DNA of 37,133 nt from Erysipelotrichaceae bacterium (GCA_012513225.1 JAAZCQ010000047.1:1-37133), one strand, 5' to 3'; positions 17,216 through 25,306 are shown, counted from the stretch's first letter. Notes: a model not told the origin generated them from the letters alone. A program made the numbers and translations.

Positions 17216-17418
17216 TGAAGCTTTTAATTATTTCGTTAATACGATTATATCAAAAATACGGACCAAAAAGGCTACATGATGCTTGTTTATTTGAGCCTAC
17301 TTGTTCTAATTATATGCTTTTAGCAATAGAAAAATATGGCGTTTTTAAGGGGACGCTAAAGGGTTTAAAGAGGATTTTAAGATGTCATCAACCAAATGGG
17401 GGGGTAGATTACCCATGA
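17215..17418 (+). CDS. yidD: YidD-family membrane protein insertion factor, accessory paralogue
   Basis: 67-aa YidD protein. Family members sit at the inner face of the membrane and help YidC and Sec insertion. The signature is clear: LIRLYQKYGP at the start, EPTCSNYMLLAIEKYG, then LKGLKRILRCHQPNGGVDYP with the conserved cysteines. It is a little short and its end differs from the usual NPGGYDPVP. The start is GTG at 17215, overlapping the preceding TAG by one base. It is not in the normal rnpA-yidD-yidC setting but inside an accessory block, next to a CFI-box protein, so it is probably an extra copy with a dedicated client. Confidence 0.88.
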   Translation: MKLLIISLIRLYQKYGPKRLHDACLFEPTCSNYMLLAIEKYGVFKGTLKGLKRILRCHQPNGGVDYP

Positions 17419-17455
17419 AATTAGCCAATTTAACATAAATTATAAGGAGGAAAAA

Positions 17456-17695
17456 ATGGCGAATTACAAATGTGTTCCTGGACCTGTGGGACTAAGAATT
17501 TCTGCAAAGGATAGCTATGATAGAGCTGTTAGAAGTTATGCAGACATTATTAAGAAAGAAGCAGTAGGGGGATGGGATTTTTTCATGATTCACGAGATTC
17601 CAGTTATTCAAGATGCAGGATGCATAGCTTCTTTATTCGGTAAAAAAAGTGAACAGTTTATTTTTAATATGTTAATTTTCAGAAAAGAAGATTAA
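17456..17695 (+). CDS. Small single-domain protein (VPGPVGLRI domain), unknown function
   Basis: 79-aa protein consisting of one compact domain that starts YKCVPGPVGLRIS and ends IFNMLIFRKED. It has AVGGWDFF and EIPVIQDAGC in the middle. The GGW...F pattern and the final FRK recall the small DUF4177 fold, in which a GW motif precedes a last beta strand, but I would not assign that family. The same domain forms the C-terminus of the next gene product; by my count about 55 of 75 aligned residues are identical. Ribosome site AAGGAGG precedes the ATG. No membrane segment. Confidence 0.82.
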   Translation: MANYKCVPGPVGLRISAKDSYDRAVRSYADIIKKEAVGGWDFFMIHEIPVIQDAGCIASLFGKKSEQFIFNMLIFRKED

Positions 17696-17710
17696 GTGTG
17701 AGGTAATGGT

Positions 17711-18442
17711 ATGGTTATACTTTATCTTCTATTAGCTCTATTATCTTATTTTATATTTATATTATTATATTTTAGTCCAATTTTATTCGGTTTATCACAG
17801 AAACGATTTGGTGAAGGAACATTTATGGAACTATTTAATAAACCAAAAAGTAGGCTAAAGATATGTATTATTCTTCTTATTATTGGATTTTTTATTGGAC
17901 AATTTTTCATACTCGCATGGTTAGTAAGTTGGTTTTTTGTATTTAAAAAGGATGTAGAGAGTTTAGATGAATCCTATGAATATACGCCAAATGCTGATAC
18001 CAATATAGAAGGTCAAATTGACAGTGATGTTTTAAATAATATTGATAAAATGACAAATAATAGTTTAGATACAACTAGTATCGTTAGGTCAATGGATTCT
18101 AATATAAGCAATAGTGTGTTTGGGATAGAATCAGCAATTTCTAAAGTTATTGAAAATACAGAAGTTATTTATGGACAATCAAAAATGAAGTATGAAAAGG
18201 GTCCTTTTGATTACAAATGTGTTCCGGGACCAGTTGGGTTAAGAATTTCAGCAAAGGATTCATACGACATAGCAGTTAGAAGTTACTCAACAATTATTGA
18301 GTCAGAGGCAGTAGGAGGATGGGAGTTTTTTTTGTTGAAAGAAATACCTGTCATACAAGAAGCGGGATGTATTGAAGCTTTGCTTGGAAAGAGTGCTAAT
18401 TACACGATATTTAATATGTTGGTTTTTAGAAAGAAAAAGTAG
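17711..18442 (+). CDS. Two-TM protein with C-terminal VPGPVGLRI domain
   Basis: 243-aa membrane protein. Two hydrophobic segments (about residues 3-27 and 49-77) anchor it, a polar linker of about 85 residues follows, and residues about 167-243 repeat the small domain of the preceding gene (YKCVPGPVGLRIS to IFNMLVFRKKK). This looks like a membrane-tethered and a free version of one module, probably by gene duplication. The linker has serine- and asparagine-rich helices (DSNISNSVFGIESAISKVIE) that could form a coiled coil. It starts 15 bases after the previous stop; AGGTAATGG is the likely ribosome site. Function unknown. Confidence 0.82.
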   Translation: MVILYLLLALLSYFIFILLYFSPILFGLSQKRFGEGTFMELFNKPKSRLKICIILLIIGFFIGQFFILAWLVSWFFVFKKDVESLDESYEYTPNADTNIEGQIDSDVLNNIDKMTNNSLDTTSIVRSMDSNISNSVFGIESAISKVIENTEVIYGQSKMKYEKGPFDYKCVPGPVGLRISAKDSYDIAVRSYSTIIESEAVGGWEFFLLKEIPVIQEAGCIEALLGKSANYTIFNMLVFRKKK

Positions 18443-18483
18443 TACTTTTTAGGAATTTTTAATATTACTTTTTTGGAGGGAAA

Positions 18484-21153
18484 ATGAAAAATAAATCTAT
18501 AGTTGAATTAGAGTCGGGAGAGTATATTGCAATTTTAGTACAAGAGATTACTTCAATTCCTAAACTAGATAATTTAAAGAATAATATTTTTGATTCAGTT
18601 GATAAAGAGATAGAATATAAAAATGGATTTGGAAATATTATTTCCGAAATATATCAGAACTATAAAAGTTTTAATAATCAAAATAATAATGTGGAATTTG
18701 CAATAGAATTCTTATGGTTAACAGAAAAGGTTGAAAATCAACCTTTTAATTCTAGTATTAGATTTTTTTATATTTCTAGAGTAATTGCAAATACTAAAAG
18801 TGAAGCTGAAAAAATATGTGAGCGTATAACTGATTCTTGTTGTTCAGCACTAAAATTATTAAAATATACTGTTTCAAATATAAGTTTAGAAAATTTCAGT
18901 AATACTTTAAATAAAATAAAATTTGACAAAGTATCAGCAATAATAAAAGAAGAGCAAAATGAATTTTTAAATATTCAAATGCTACCTTCATGTTATTCAT
19001 TTGATGTAATGGGCTCTTTTGGATATGATATGTCAACTATTGTAAATTGTTTAATAAATTATCCAAATTCCGCAATTTCGTTCCAACTTATTCCAACAGT
19101 GTTAAATGAAAATGAGAAAATAGCGATATCAAATAATGCGCAAATTTTAGATACGTTAAGTAAAGGGATAGTAACAGGTGGTTCTGGTAATATTAGTTTT
19201 TCAGTAGCAGATGGTTTATCTGAAGTATATAAATACTATCAAACAAATAGGTCCAGTCCCTTATTCTTGTATAATATATTAGTTTTTGGTAATGATAACG
19301 AAGTTGATGATATATCATCAAAAGTACTTAGTTATATTAATAACAATGCGCAAAAAACTGTTTCCTTAAAAAATATATCTATTAATCAAAATGTAATTCA
19401 GTACAAAGACGATTTGCATGCTACTCCTTGGATTACTATAGAAGAGCTTATACATTATAGCAGAAATGATTACTTTTTAAATGGTGAATCTATAAATATG
19501 GATTTTTATAGATTACCTTATATAATAACTATAGAAGAAGCTTCAGGACTGTTTAGATTGCCAATTGGTAACAGGCTTATAGATGCAGGAGTACCAGTTA
19601 ATGATTCGAATTTAGAAATTAAAACTTATGGCGAAAACTTAATAAATACGGGAGATATAGAAATTGGGATATTAAAATCAAATAATAATTCAATTGGATT
19701 TTCTTTAAAAGATTTAGCAAAACATATGCTTATAGTAGGCACCCCAGGATCAGGGAAAACTACTTTTTCGATCAGCATATTGGATAGGTTATGGAAAGAA
19801 CATAGAATCCCATTTTTAGTAATTGAACCGGCAAAAAATGAGTATAGAGCATTAATTCATAGTATTCCAGAAATACAAGTTTTTACACCAGGAAAAAACT
19901 CTATTTCTCCTTTTATATTTAATCCTTTTGTTCCACCAAAACATGTAAAACTTGAAGCATATAAAAGTACTCTGAAAACTGCTTTTGAAGCGGCAGTGTC
20001 TATGTCGACACCTTTAGATAAAATTTTTGAAGAAACAATTAATAATTGCTATTCAGATTTTAGGTGGCTTGAAACATATACAACAGATGATAAAGGAAGT
20101 ATTTTTAACATTTCAGATTTTATAAAGTGTTTTGAAAATACTTTTGATGATATTGGATATACAGGAGATGCTAGAAATATAGGTAGAGCAGGGATTGTAA
20201 GGTTAAAAGGTCTTGTCAATTTATTTGATAATTATTTTTCAATACCAATTGAAGATATATTAAGTAAGCCAACAATAATTGAATTAGCAGCAATTGATAA
20301 TAGTGATCAAAAAGCATTAATAATTTCTTTGTTATTACTTTCTATTTTAGTATATGTTAATGCCAATTATTTAGGTGATAATGTACTAAAAAATGTAATA
20401 TTATTAGAGGAAGCGCATGTACTACTAGATGCGGATACAAATACCGGGTTAGGAGAAGCTAATCCAAGTAGTATTGCACAGAATCTTGTGAAAAGAATGC
20501 TTGCAGAAATACGCGCTTATGGGGTAGGTTTAATAATTGCAGATCAATCACCTAAGAAAGTATCATTAGATGTTGTTGCATTAACAGATATTAAAATTGT
20601 TTTTAGATTAGTAGAAGCAATTAATAAACAAATAATTGCAGATAGTATGAATATGGATGATTCTCAATTTGGTAGGCTTTCTAGATTAAAGCCGGGAGAA
20701 GCATTTTTGTTTTTTAATCGTTTAGATGAACCAGAAGAGATAAAAACTCCGGATTATAGACTTAGTAATAATATTAATATTACAATTACTGATAATGAAA
20801 TACAGAATTTAACTACATATTGGAATAATAAGCAGAAATTTCTTAGACCATATCCTGAGTGTAAGTATTGTATATATTGCCATAGTAAATGTAATTATGA
20901 TAGACGTATCTTATCTAAAGAAATAGCAAGGAGGATTTTTGCACATAATTTTAAACCAAATACAAATGATTTTACTGTTTTAAAAAAAGTTTTTTCTAGA
21001 ATTAGTAGATTAACTATTGCTGAACTAAATGATGAACCATTTTCTAGAGAATTACTATTGTGTATAAAAGTGCATTTATGGAGAAAAATTAAATATGAAA
21101 CAAAAATTCCTGTCAATGAACAATTAATTATCACATCATTAGAAAGAAAGTGA
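18484..21153 (+). CDS. HerA/FtsK-superfamily P-loop ATPase (DUF87-like)
   Basis: 889-aa large cytoplasmic ATPase. The first 400 residues are divergent, probably a mixed beta-barrel and helical region. The motor domain has Walker A VGTPGSGKTTF at about residues 417-427, EPAKNEYR just after, Walker B VILLEEAHVLL at about 637-647 with glutamates as the acidic pair, and an IADQSPKKV sensor stretch near 685. A cysteine cluster, CKYCIYCHSKC near 791-801, may bind zinc. Proteins like this are hexameric pumps for DNA or polypeptides. In the block it is the only obvious energy-using machine. No TM segments, no nuclease domain. Ribosome site TTGGAGGG precedes the ATG. Confidence 0.85.
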   Translation: MKNKSIVELESGEYIAILVQEITSIPKLDNLKNNIFDSVDKEIEYKNGFGNIISEIYQNYKSFNNQNNNVEFAIEFLWLTEKVENQPFNSSIRFFYISRVIANTKSEAEKICERITDSCCSALKLLKYTVSNISLENFSNTLNKIKFDKVSAIIKEEQNEFLNIQMLPSCYSFDVMGSFGYDMSTIVNCLINYPNSAISFQLIPTVLNENEKIAISNNAQILDTLSKGIVTGGSGNISFSVADGLSEVYKYYQTNRSSPLFLYNILVFGNDNEVDDISSKVLSYINNNAQKTVSLKNISINQNVIQYKDDLHATPWITIEELIHYSRNDYFLNGESINMDFYRLPYIITIEEASGLFRLPIGNRLIDAGVPVNDSNLEIKTYGENLINTGDIEIGILKSNNNSIGFSLKDLAKHMLIVGTPGSGKTTFSISILDRLWKEHRIPFLVIEPAKNEYRALIHSIPEIQVFTPGKNSISPFIFNPFVPPKHVKLEAYKSTLKTAFEAAVSMSTPLDKIFEETINNCYSDFRWLETYTTDDKGSIFNISDFIKCFENTFDDIGYTGDARNIGRAGIVRLKGLVNLFDNYFSIPIEDILSKPTIIELAAIDNSDQKALIISLLLLSILVYVNANYLGDNVLKNVILLEEAHVLLDADTNTGLGEANPSSIAQNLVKRMLAEIRAYGVGLIIADQSPKKVSLDVVALTDIKIVFRLVEAINKQIIADSMNMDDSQFGRLSRLKPGEAFLFFNRLDEPEEIKTPDYRLSNNINITITDNEIQNLTTYWNNKQKFLRPYPECKYCIYCHSKCNYDRRILSKEIARRIFAHNFKPNTNDFTVLKKVFSRISRLTIAELNDEPFSRELLLCIKVHLWRKIKYETKIPVNEQLIITSLERK

Positions 21154-21457
21154 GATTTTTAAAAAGATTTATAGCAAAAATGTATATACATTTGTTTTAA
21201 AATTTAGATTGTTTATATTAAAATTAATTTTAAAAAATATTTTTCTTATAATAATATTTATAGCCTATCATTTTAATTCACAAATATTATATTGAGTATT
21301 CAATAACAAAGATGAATATCTACTCTTATGGGATATTTTACAATCTAAGATATATTTAAAATATTAGGAAATGTTTACATTATATAAAAAAGAAAGGGGT
21401 AGTATGATATGTGTATTTTAATATATAGTTTTAATAAGTATCATACAAAATTAAATT
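21154..21457 (+). promoter_or_regulatory. 304-base leader region with displaced ribosome site, mini-ORF and hairpin
   Basis: No protein gene here. A 16-base palindrome AAATGTATATACATTT at 21178-21193 may end upstream transcription weakly. TATAAT at 21247-21252 could start a new transcript, though its -35 (TTAATT) is poor. A strong ribosome site, GAAAGGGG, ends near 21399 and serves ATG at 21404, which opens a 5-codon ORF (MICVF, stop 21419-21421). GTATGATA at 21402-21409 pairs perfectly with TATCATAC at 21439-21446. The next gene's ATG at 21458 has no ribosome site of its own, so its translation may depend on this structure or on coupling (inference). Confidence 0.45.
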
Positions 21458-22612
21458 ATGGGATTATTTGATAAAAATCCAAATGAGATATTTTATAAAG
21501 GAGGAAAAAAGCACTTTACTGATGTAATCAAGAATTCAAATTCTGGAAATATGTTGATTTGGCGTCAACCTGAGGAAGATTTCAATACAAATTCTACTCT
21601 AATTGTTATGCCAGGAGAAACAGCTATCTTTATAAAAGGTGGTAATATTGAAAAAACATTTGAAAAGGGAACTTACGTTTTGTCAACAAATAATTATCCT
21701 TTTATTAGTCGTCTACGAAATGCTTTTACTGGAGGAATTAGTACATTTAATTGTGTGGTATATTTTGTTAGGAAAGCGGATAGCCAAGAAATTAAATGGG
21801 GAACTGAAACCCCAATACAAGTGAGAGATAAAAAATGGGGAATTAGAACCGATATAAGGGCAAATGGAGCTTATAAGATTCGTATTGATAATCCTTCAAT
21901 GTTTTTAGAGAAACTAGTTGGCAATAATGTAAACTCTTTAACACAATATGATATTCTTAATTATTTTAGTAAAGAAAGTCAAGGGAAAATAAAATCTATA
22001 GTCTCACAATTTTTGAATAACTTAGAACAAGAGTTAATAGGATTAGATGCATATATAGATGAAATATCTGAAAGAATTACACCTTTTATAGATGAAATAT
22101 TTTATGAGTATGGAGTGAAGTGTATCAAATTTTCAATAGCAGTTTTTGATGTTGATATTACAAAATATGATCAAATTGATATTTCACAAATAGAAAAAGT
22201 TAGTAAAATAAATTTATCTCAAGGTGATTTGGAAACAATGAATATATTAGGAGATAATTGGGGAAGACAAAAAGCAGCTAATATTTTAGAAGAATTAGCA
22301 TCAAACCCTGGAGCTGGAAGTTCCGGAACTGTTGGTGCTGGAATGGGAATGGGTATTGCTGCAGGTAATATTTTTGGAACTATGGCAAGCCAAATGTTTG
22401 CACCAATGAATAATCAAAATCAGACAGTCACTAATAAACAAAATAATATTCAGTCCAATTCAAGTAGATTCTCTCGTAAAAAAGATAATGAAAATAAGGA
22501 TTTAGAAGATCCTTTGGAAGCAATGAGTAAATTAAAGAAAATGTTGGATGCAGGATATATTAGTAAAGAAGAGTTTGACAAAAAAAAGGATGAAATTTTA
22601 AGTAGAATATAA
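21458..22612 (+). CDS. SPFH/YdjI-type protein with SHOCT-like C-terminus
   Basis: 384-aa protein of the YdjI-like SPFH (stomatin/flotillin) group. It begins MGLFDKNPNE, and the SPFH-type beta region spans about residues 35-240 (TLIVMPGETAIFIKGG, KKWGIRTDIRANGAYKIRI). A glycine-rich stretch AGMGMGIAAGN lies near 290 and an asparagine- and glutamine-rich linker follows. Residues 350-384 form a SHOCT-type module (LKKMLDAGYISKEEFDKKK). Relatives gather at membranes under stress and work with zinc-ribbon partners; here the first gene of the block has a zinc ribbon. No transmembrane segment. The start lacks a ribosome site (see leader feature), but the MGLFDK start matches the family. Confidence 0.87.
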   Translation: MGLFDKNPNEIFYKGGKKHFTDVIKNSNSGNMLIWRQPEEDFNTNSTLIVMPGETAIFIKGGNIEKTFEKGTYVLSTNNYPFISRLRNAFTGGISTFNCVVYFVRKADSQEIKWGTETPIQVRDKKWGIRTDIRANGAYKIRIDNPSMFLEKLVGNNVNSLTQYDILNYFSKESQGKIKSIVSQFLNNLEQELIGLDAYIDEISERITPFIDEIFYEYGVKCIKFSIAVFDVDITKYDQIDISQIEKVSKINLSQGDLETMNILGDNWGRQKAANILEELASNPGAGSSGTVGAGMGMGIAAGNIFGTMASQMFAPMNNQNQTVTNKQNNIQSNSSRFSRKKDNENKDLEDPLEAMSKLKKMLDAGYISKEEFDKKKDEILSRI

Positions 22613-22649
22613 TAATTAAAGAAGTTTATAAATATTTGGAGGTAAAAAT

Positions 22650-23327
22650 ATGATAAAAAAGAACTCTTTATGGATTGTGAGCGGTATATTATTCTTACTA
22701 GTTTTTAATGTTATTTTCTTTTTGTTGAATCTAAACTTAAAAGATAATTCTATTCGTTTATTATATATAGCTATACATTTTTCATGTATTATGTTTATTT
22801 TTACTCCATTTTTTGTTAATGATACAGAACTTATGTACGGATTTAGAGCCACACTAAGTATGATTTTTTTTGTTTATTTTATTTTTTCTATATTTTTAAA
22901 TATTTTACTTTTTGTTCTCAAAACTGAATTTAAAATCCAATTAATTTGGAATATTTTGTTGATAGGGTTATATTTTCTTTTGCTATTTATAAATATTATA
23001 TTTAATTTTAAAACAGAAGAATCTGTTGCCAAACAAAATAGAGAGATTGATTATATAAGATATACAACTAATAAATTAAATCTTTTACTAAATATTAAAA
23101 AAGAAAAATATATTCAAAAAAAAATTGAAAGATTATATGATCTAATTAATTCAAGTTCAACTTCTACTAATGATAATGCAAATAAATATGAATTAATTAT
23201 AATTGACCAAATTATTGCTTTGGAAACTTATATTCAAGAAGATAATTTCTTGGACGCAGATTCCATTATTTTAGAGATAGAAAAAAATATTGAAATAAGG
23301 AATTCATTAACAAAGGAAGTTTATTAA
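22650..23327 (+). CDS. Four-TM membrane protein of unknown function
   Basis: 225-aa protein with four hydrophobic segments at about residues 7-29, 39-60, 68-91 and 98-120, followed by a 100-residue polar, lysine- and asparagine-rich helical tail that should be cytoplasmic. I recognise no family. Ribosome site TTGGAGG is well placed. It lies 37 bases after the SPFH gene, so it could be that protein's membrane partner; SPFH proteins often pair with a small multi-pass protein (inference). Confidence 0.8.
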   Translation: MIKKNSLWIVSGILFLLVFNVIFFLLNLNLKDNSIRLLYIAIHFSCIMFIFTPFFVNDTELMYGFRATLSMIFFVYFIFSIFLNILLFVLKTEFKIQLIWNILLIGLYFLLLFINIIFNFKTEESVAKQNREIDYIRYTTNKLNLLLNIKKEKYIQKKIERLYDLINSSSTSTNDNANKYELIIIDQIIALETYIQEDNFLDADSIILEIEKNIEIRNSLTKEVY

Positions 23328-23420
23328 TTATATAATATTATAAATTAACAGATTAGAATCTACTCATATTCTTACTTATATAAAGAAAGGAGTGTATAAT
23401 CAAGCAAATTAGTTAAGCTT

Positions 23421-24878
23421 GTGCCATACAAAATAAGACCTATGGAATATAAAAGTGACATAGACATTGATGATATTGAAGATGAAGCAATAAAGGAAGA
23501 TTTAAGTGAAGATTCATTTGAGATAGAAGAAGATACAGATATTGATGATATTGAAGATGAAACAATAAAGGAAGATTTAAGTGAAGATTCATTTGAGATA
23601 GAAGAAGATACAGACATTGATGATATTGAAGATGAAGCAATAAAGGAAGATTTAAGTGAAGATTCATTGGAGATAGAAGACGATATAGATATTAATAATA
23701 CCTATGAAGATACTACAGTAGAAGACAGAGTAGATTTTATGGAAAATAGTGGTTCTGTTAAAGTCTTAAAACGAGATGAGATCGTTCTTCTATCACAAGG
23801 ATATAAAAATATAAATTTGATTCTAGAAGCAAAAGCCGATGACTATCGTGATAAAGGTTTTTGTGAAGATGAAATAAAAGAAAAACTTAAAAGTGATAAA
23901 GTTGAATTTCAACAAGAATTTTTAGATGATGCTTTTCCTAATCAACATGTTTCACCTGCAGTATTTAGAGGATTCGAAAAAAACGAAAATAAATCTCTAT
24001 CAGTAGATAGTAATTACGAAGACGACTTTATAGGTATAAGTCAAAAAACTAATATTATTGATAATTTTAATCTCAATGAACCTTTTAATACTTCGTACGG
24101 AATAGAAGAATTAGTGTCTCAAGGAGATTTTACTAATCAACAAGAACTACAAATTGATTCTTCGCATTTAAATAAAGAGAATGCTGTAAAAGAAAGCTAT
24201 GAAGCTGATGTAACTGTTGCTTTGGATGGGATATTAACTGATTCAAATGAAGAGCTCCAATATGAGCAAAATAGGATTTTACCAAGTCTAGGAAATGTTA
24301 ACGAAATTGATCAATCGGAATCAAATGACGAAACTCAAATAAATTATAATGATATTATCGAAGGTATAAAAGAGGAGAATATTAGGCAAGGATTTGAGAA
24401 TATTGAAATTGACACTGATGTTGAAAGGTTGACTTCATCATTAGAAAATTTCACTGATGAATCATGGCAAGGTTTAACACTTGATGAGAAAAAAGAGTCA
24501 ATGAAAGATCTAGCTGATTATATTGTTGATGTTATAAAACTTGATAATCCTCCAAATATAGAATTTGTGTATACAAAAAAAGAAGATGATTATGGTGGAT
24601 ATGATTTCTCAACTAATACGCTTACAGTCAATGAATATATGCTTCATAATTCCTCAGAAGCAGCTGATACAATAGCTCATGAATTATGGCATGCACACCA
24701 ACACGAATGTTGCACAAATCCACAAAATGCACTACATTACCAATATCAATATAACTTTGATAACTATATTGATCCAGAATTAGGCCAAAAATCTTATGAA
24801 GATCAATTAGTGGAAGCTGAAGCTAGAGCGTTTGCAAAACAATTTAAAGATAGATTACAATCTATTTCAGAGAGGTAA
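23421..24878 (+). CDS. Acidic repeat protein with C-terminal HExxH metallopeptidase-like domain
   Basis: 485-aa secreted-looking or cytoplasmic acidic protein without signal peptide. Residues about 16-90 are three near-identical 25-residue units (IDDIEDEAIKEDLSEDSFEI...). A long acidic linker follows. The last 150 residues form a zincin: TIAHELWHAHQHE has HExxH at His420, Glu421 and His424, and VEAEARAFAKQF near 460 supplies the likely third ligand, a pattern like ImmA/IrrE or toxin metallopeptidases. The start is uncertain: GTG at 23421 or ATG at 23442, neither with a ribosome site; AAAGGAG lies about 28 bases upstream. The 98-aa gene follows 5 bases after. Function unknown; a protease effector or regulator is possible. 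Confidence 0.75.
   Translation: MPYKIRPMEYKSDIDIDDIEDEAIKEDLSEDSFEIEEDTDIDDIEDETIKEDLSEDSFEIEEDTDIDDIEDEAIKEDLSEDSLEIEDDIDINNTYEDTTVEDRVDFMENSGSVKVLKRDEIVLLSQGYKNINLILEAKADDYRDKGFCEDEIKEKLKSDKVEFQQEFLDDAFPNQHVSPAVFRGFEKNENKSLSVDSNYEDDFIGISQKTNIIDNFNLNEPFNTSYGIEELVSQGDFTNQQELQIDSSHLNKENAVKESYEADVTVALDGILTDSNEELQYEQNRILPSLGNVNEIDQSESNDETQINYNDIIEGIKEENIRQGFENIEIDTDVERLTSSLENFTDESWQGLTLDEKKESMKDLADYIVDVIKLDNPPNIEFVYTKKEDDYGGYDFSTNTLTVNEYMLHNSSEAADTIAHELWHAHQHECCTNPQNALHYQYQYNFDNYIDPELGQKSYEDQLVEAEARAFAKQFKDRLQSISER
23466..23690 (+). repeat. Three tandem 75-bp in-frame repeats
   Basis: Units at 23466-23540, 23541-23615 and 23616-23690 differ at only a few bases (for example gcaata/acaata and tcattt/tcattg). 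Near identity at DNA level points to recent duplication and likely copy-number variation. Each encodes 25 strongly acidic residues. Confidence 0.95.
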
Positions 24879-24883
24879 AGTTA

Positions 24884-25180
24884 ATGGAGAAAATTATAAC
24901 CTATTTTATTGAAGAAAAAAAGACTACTGCTGTTGTTGCAAAAGTTCTAACAAAGATAATTATGAAATATGAGGATTTACAAAATGAATTTTTAGAATGG
25001 ATTGATACCCGCAGTTTTGATTTTGATGAGCCAGTAACTATTGAAGGTTATACTGCCAAACAAGTACACGAGATTGAACCAACACTTGATGCAGCTGGTA
25101 TTTATAATTTTATGGTTACGCTAAGGGAAGAACCTGATATAGCAAAAGGCTACATTAAAAATGGTTTTCCACGAAAATAG
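24884..25180 (+). CDS. Small protein of unknown function following the metallopeptidase gene
   Basis: 98-aa soluble, acidic protein. The second half reads DEPVTIEGYTAKQVHEIEP, then DAAGIYNFMVTLREEP and ends GYIKNGFPRK, which looks like a compact conserved module, but I cannot name the family. Ribosome site GAGGT precedes the ATG; the gene starts 5 bases after the metallopeptidase gene and is surely cotranscribed. The pairing would fit a toxin-immunity or enzyme-adaptor couple, without direct evidence. It is the last intact gene of the accessory block. Confidence 0.75.
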   Translation: MEKIITYFIEEKKTTAVVAKVLTKIIMKYEDLQNEFLEWIDTRSFDFDEPVTIEGYTAKQVHEIEPTLDAAGIYNFMVTLREEPDIAKGYIKNGFPRK

Positions 25181-25199
25181 GAGTCTTATGTTACAATAA

Positions 25200-25306
25200 A
25201 TACTTCTTTCATATTCTAAGTGTGTCATATAATCTAGTGATGGATGTATCTTTTTAGTATTGTAGTATATCTATATGTACTTGAATATTTCTTGACTAGC
25301 TTGTTC
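25200..25306 (-). pseudogene. Decayed IS3-family transposase C-terminus
   Basis: Reading the minus strand from 25306 gives EQASQEIFKYI, an in-frame TAG, then IYYNTKKIHPSLDYMTHLEYE. This matches the conserved tail of IS3-family (IS150-like) OrfB, where the pattern is FxYIExYYNxxRxHxSLGYMTPxEYE. A TGA precedes the fragment and no upstream integrase core remains. It is a relic, and suggests the accessory block was once bordered by an insertion element. The rest of the gene-free stretch 25181-25659 shows no gene; a TGCCAC/GTGGCA hairpin lies at 25340-25359. Confidence 0.75.

Noticed and set aside
18484-21153. Type IV secretion or conjugation VirB4 ATPase
   Set aside because: No relaxase, coupling protein, VirB6/VirB8-like genes or origin of transfer are seen; the SPFH and CFI-box context differs.
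23372-23667. Minus-strand open frames rich in Ser/Leu across the 75-bp repeats
   Set aside because: They are reverse-strand images of the acidic repeats in the metallopeptidase gene; their low complexity mirrors the repeats and they have no ribosome site.
23466-23690. CRISPR array
   Set aside because: Repeat units are directly adjacent 75-bp coding repeats without spacers, and no cas genes are near.
16490-25180. Prophage or integrative element
   Set aside because: No integrase, capsid, terminase, tRNA attachment site or flanking direct repeat is visible; only a transposase relic at one edge.
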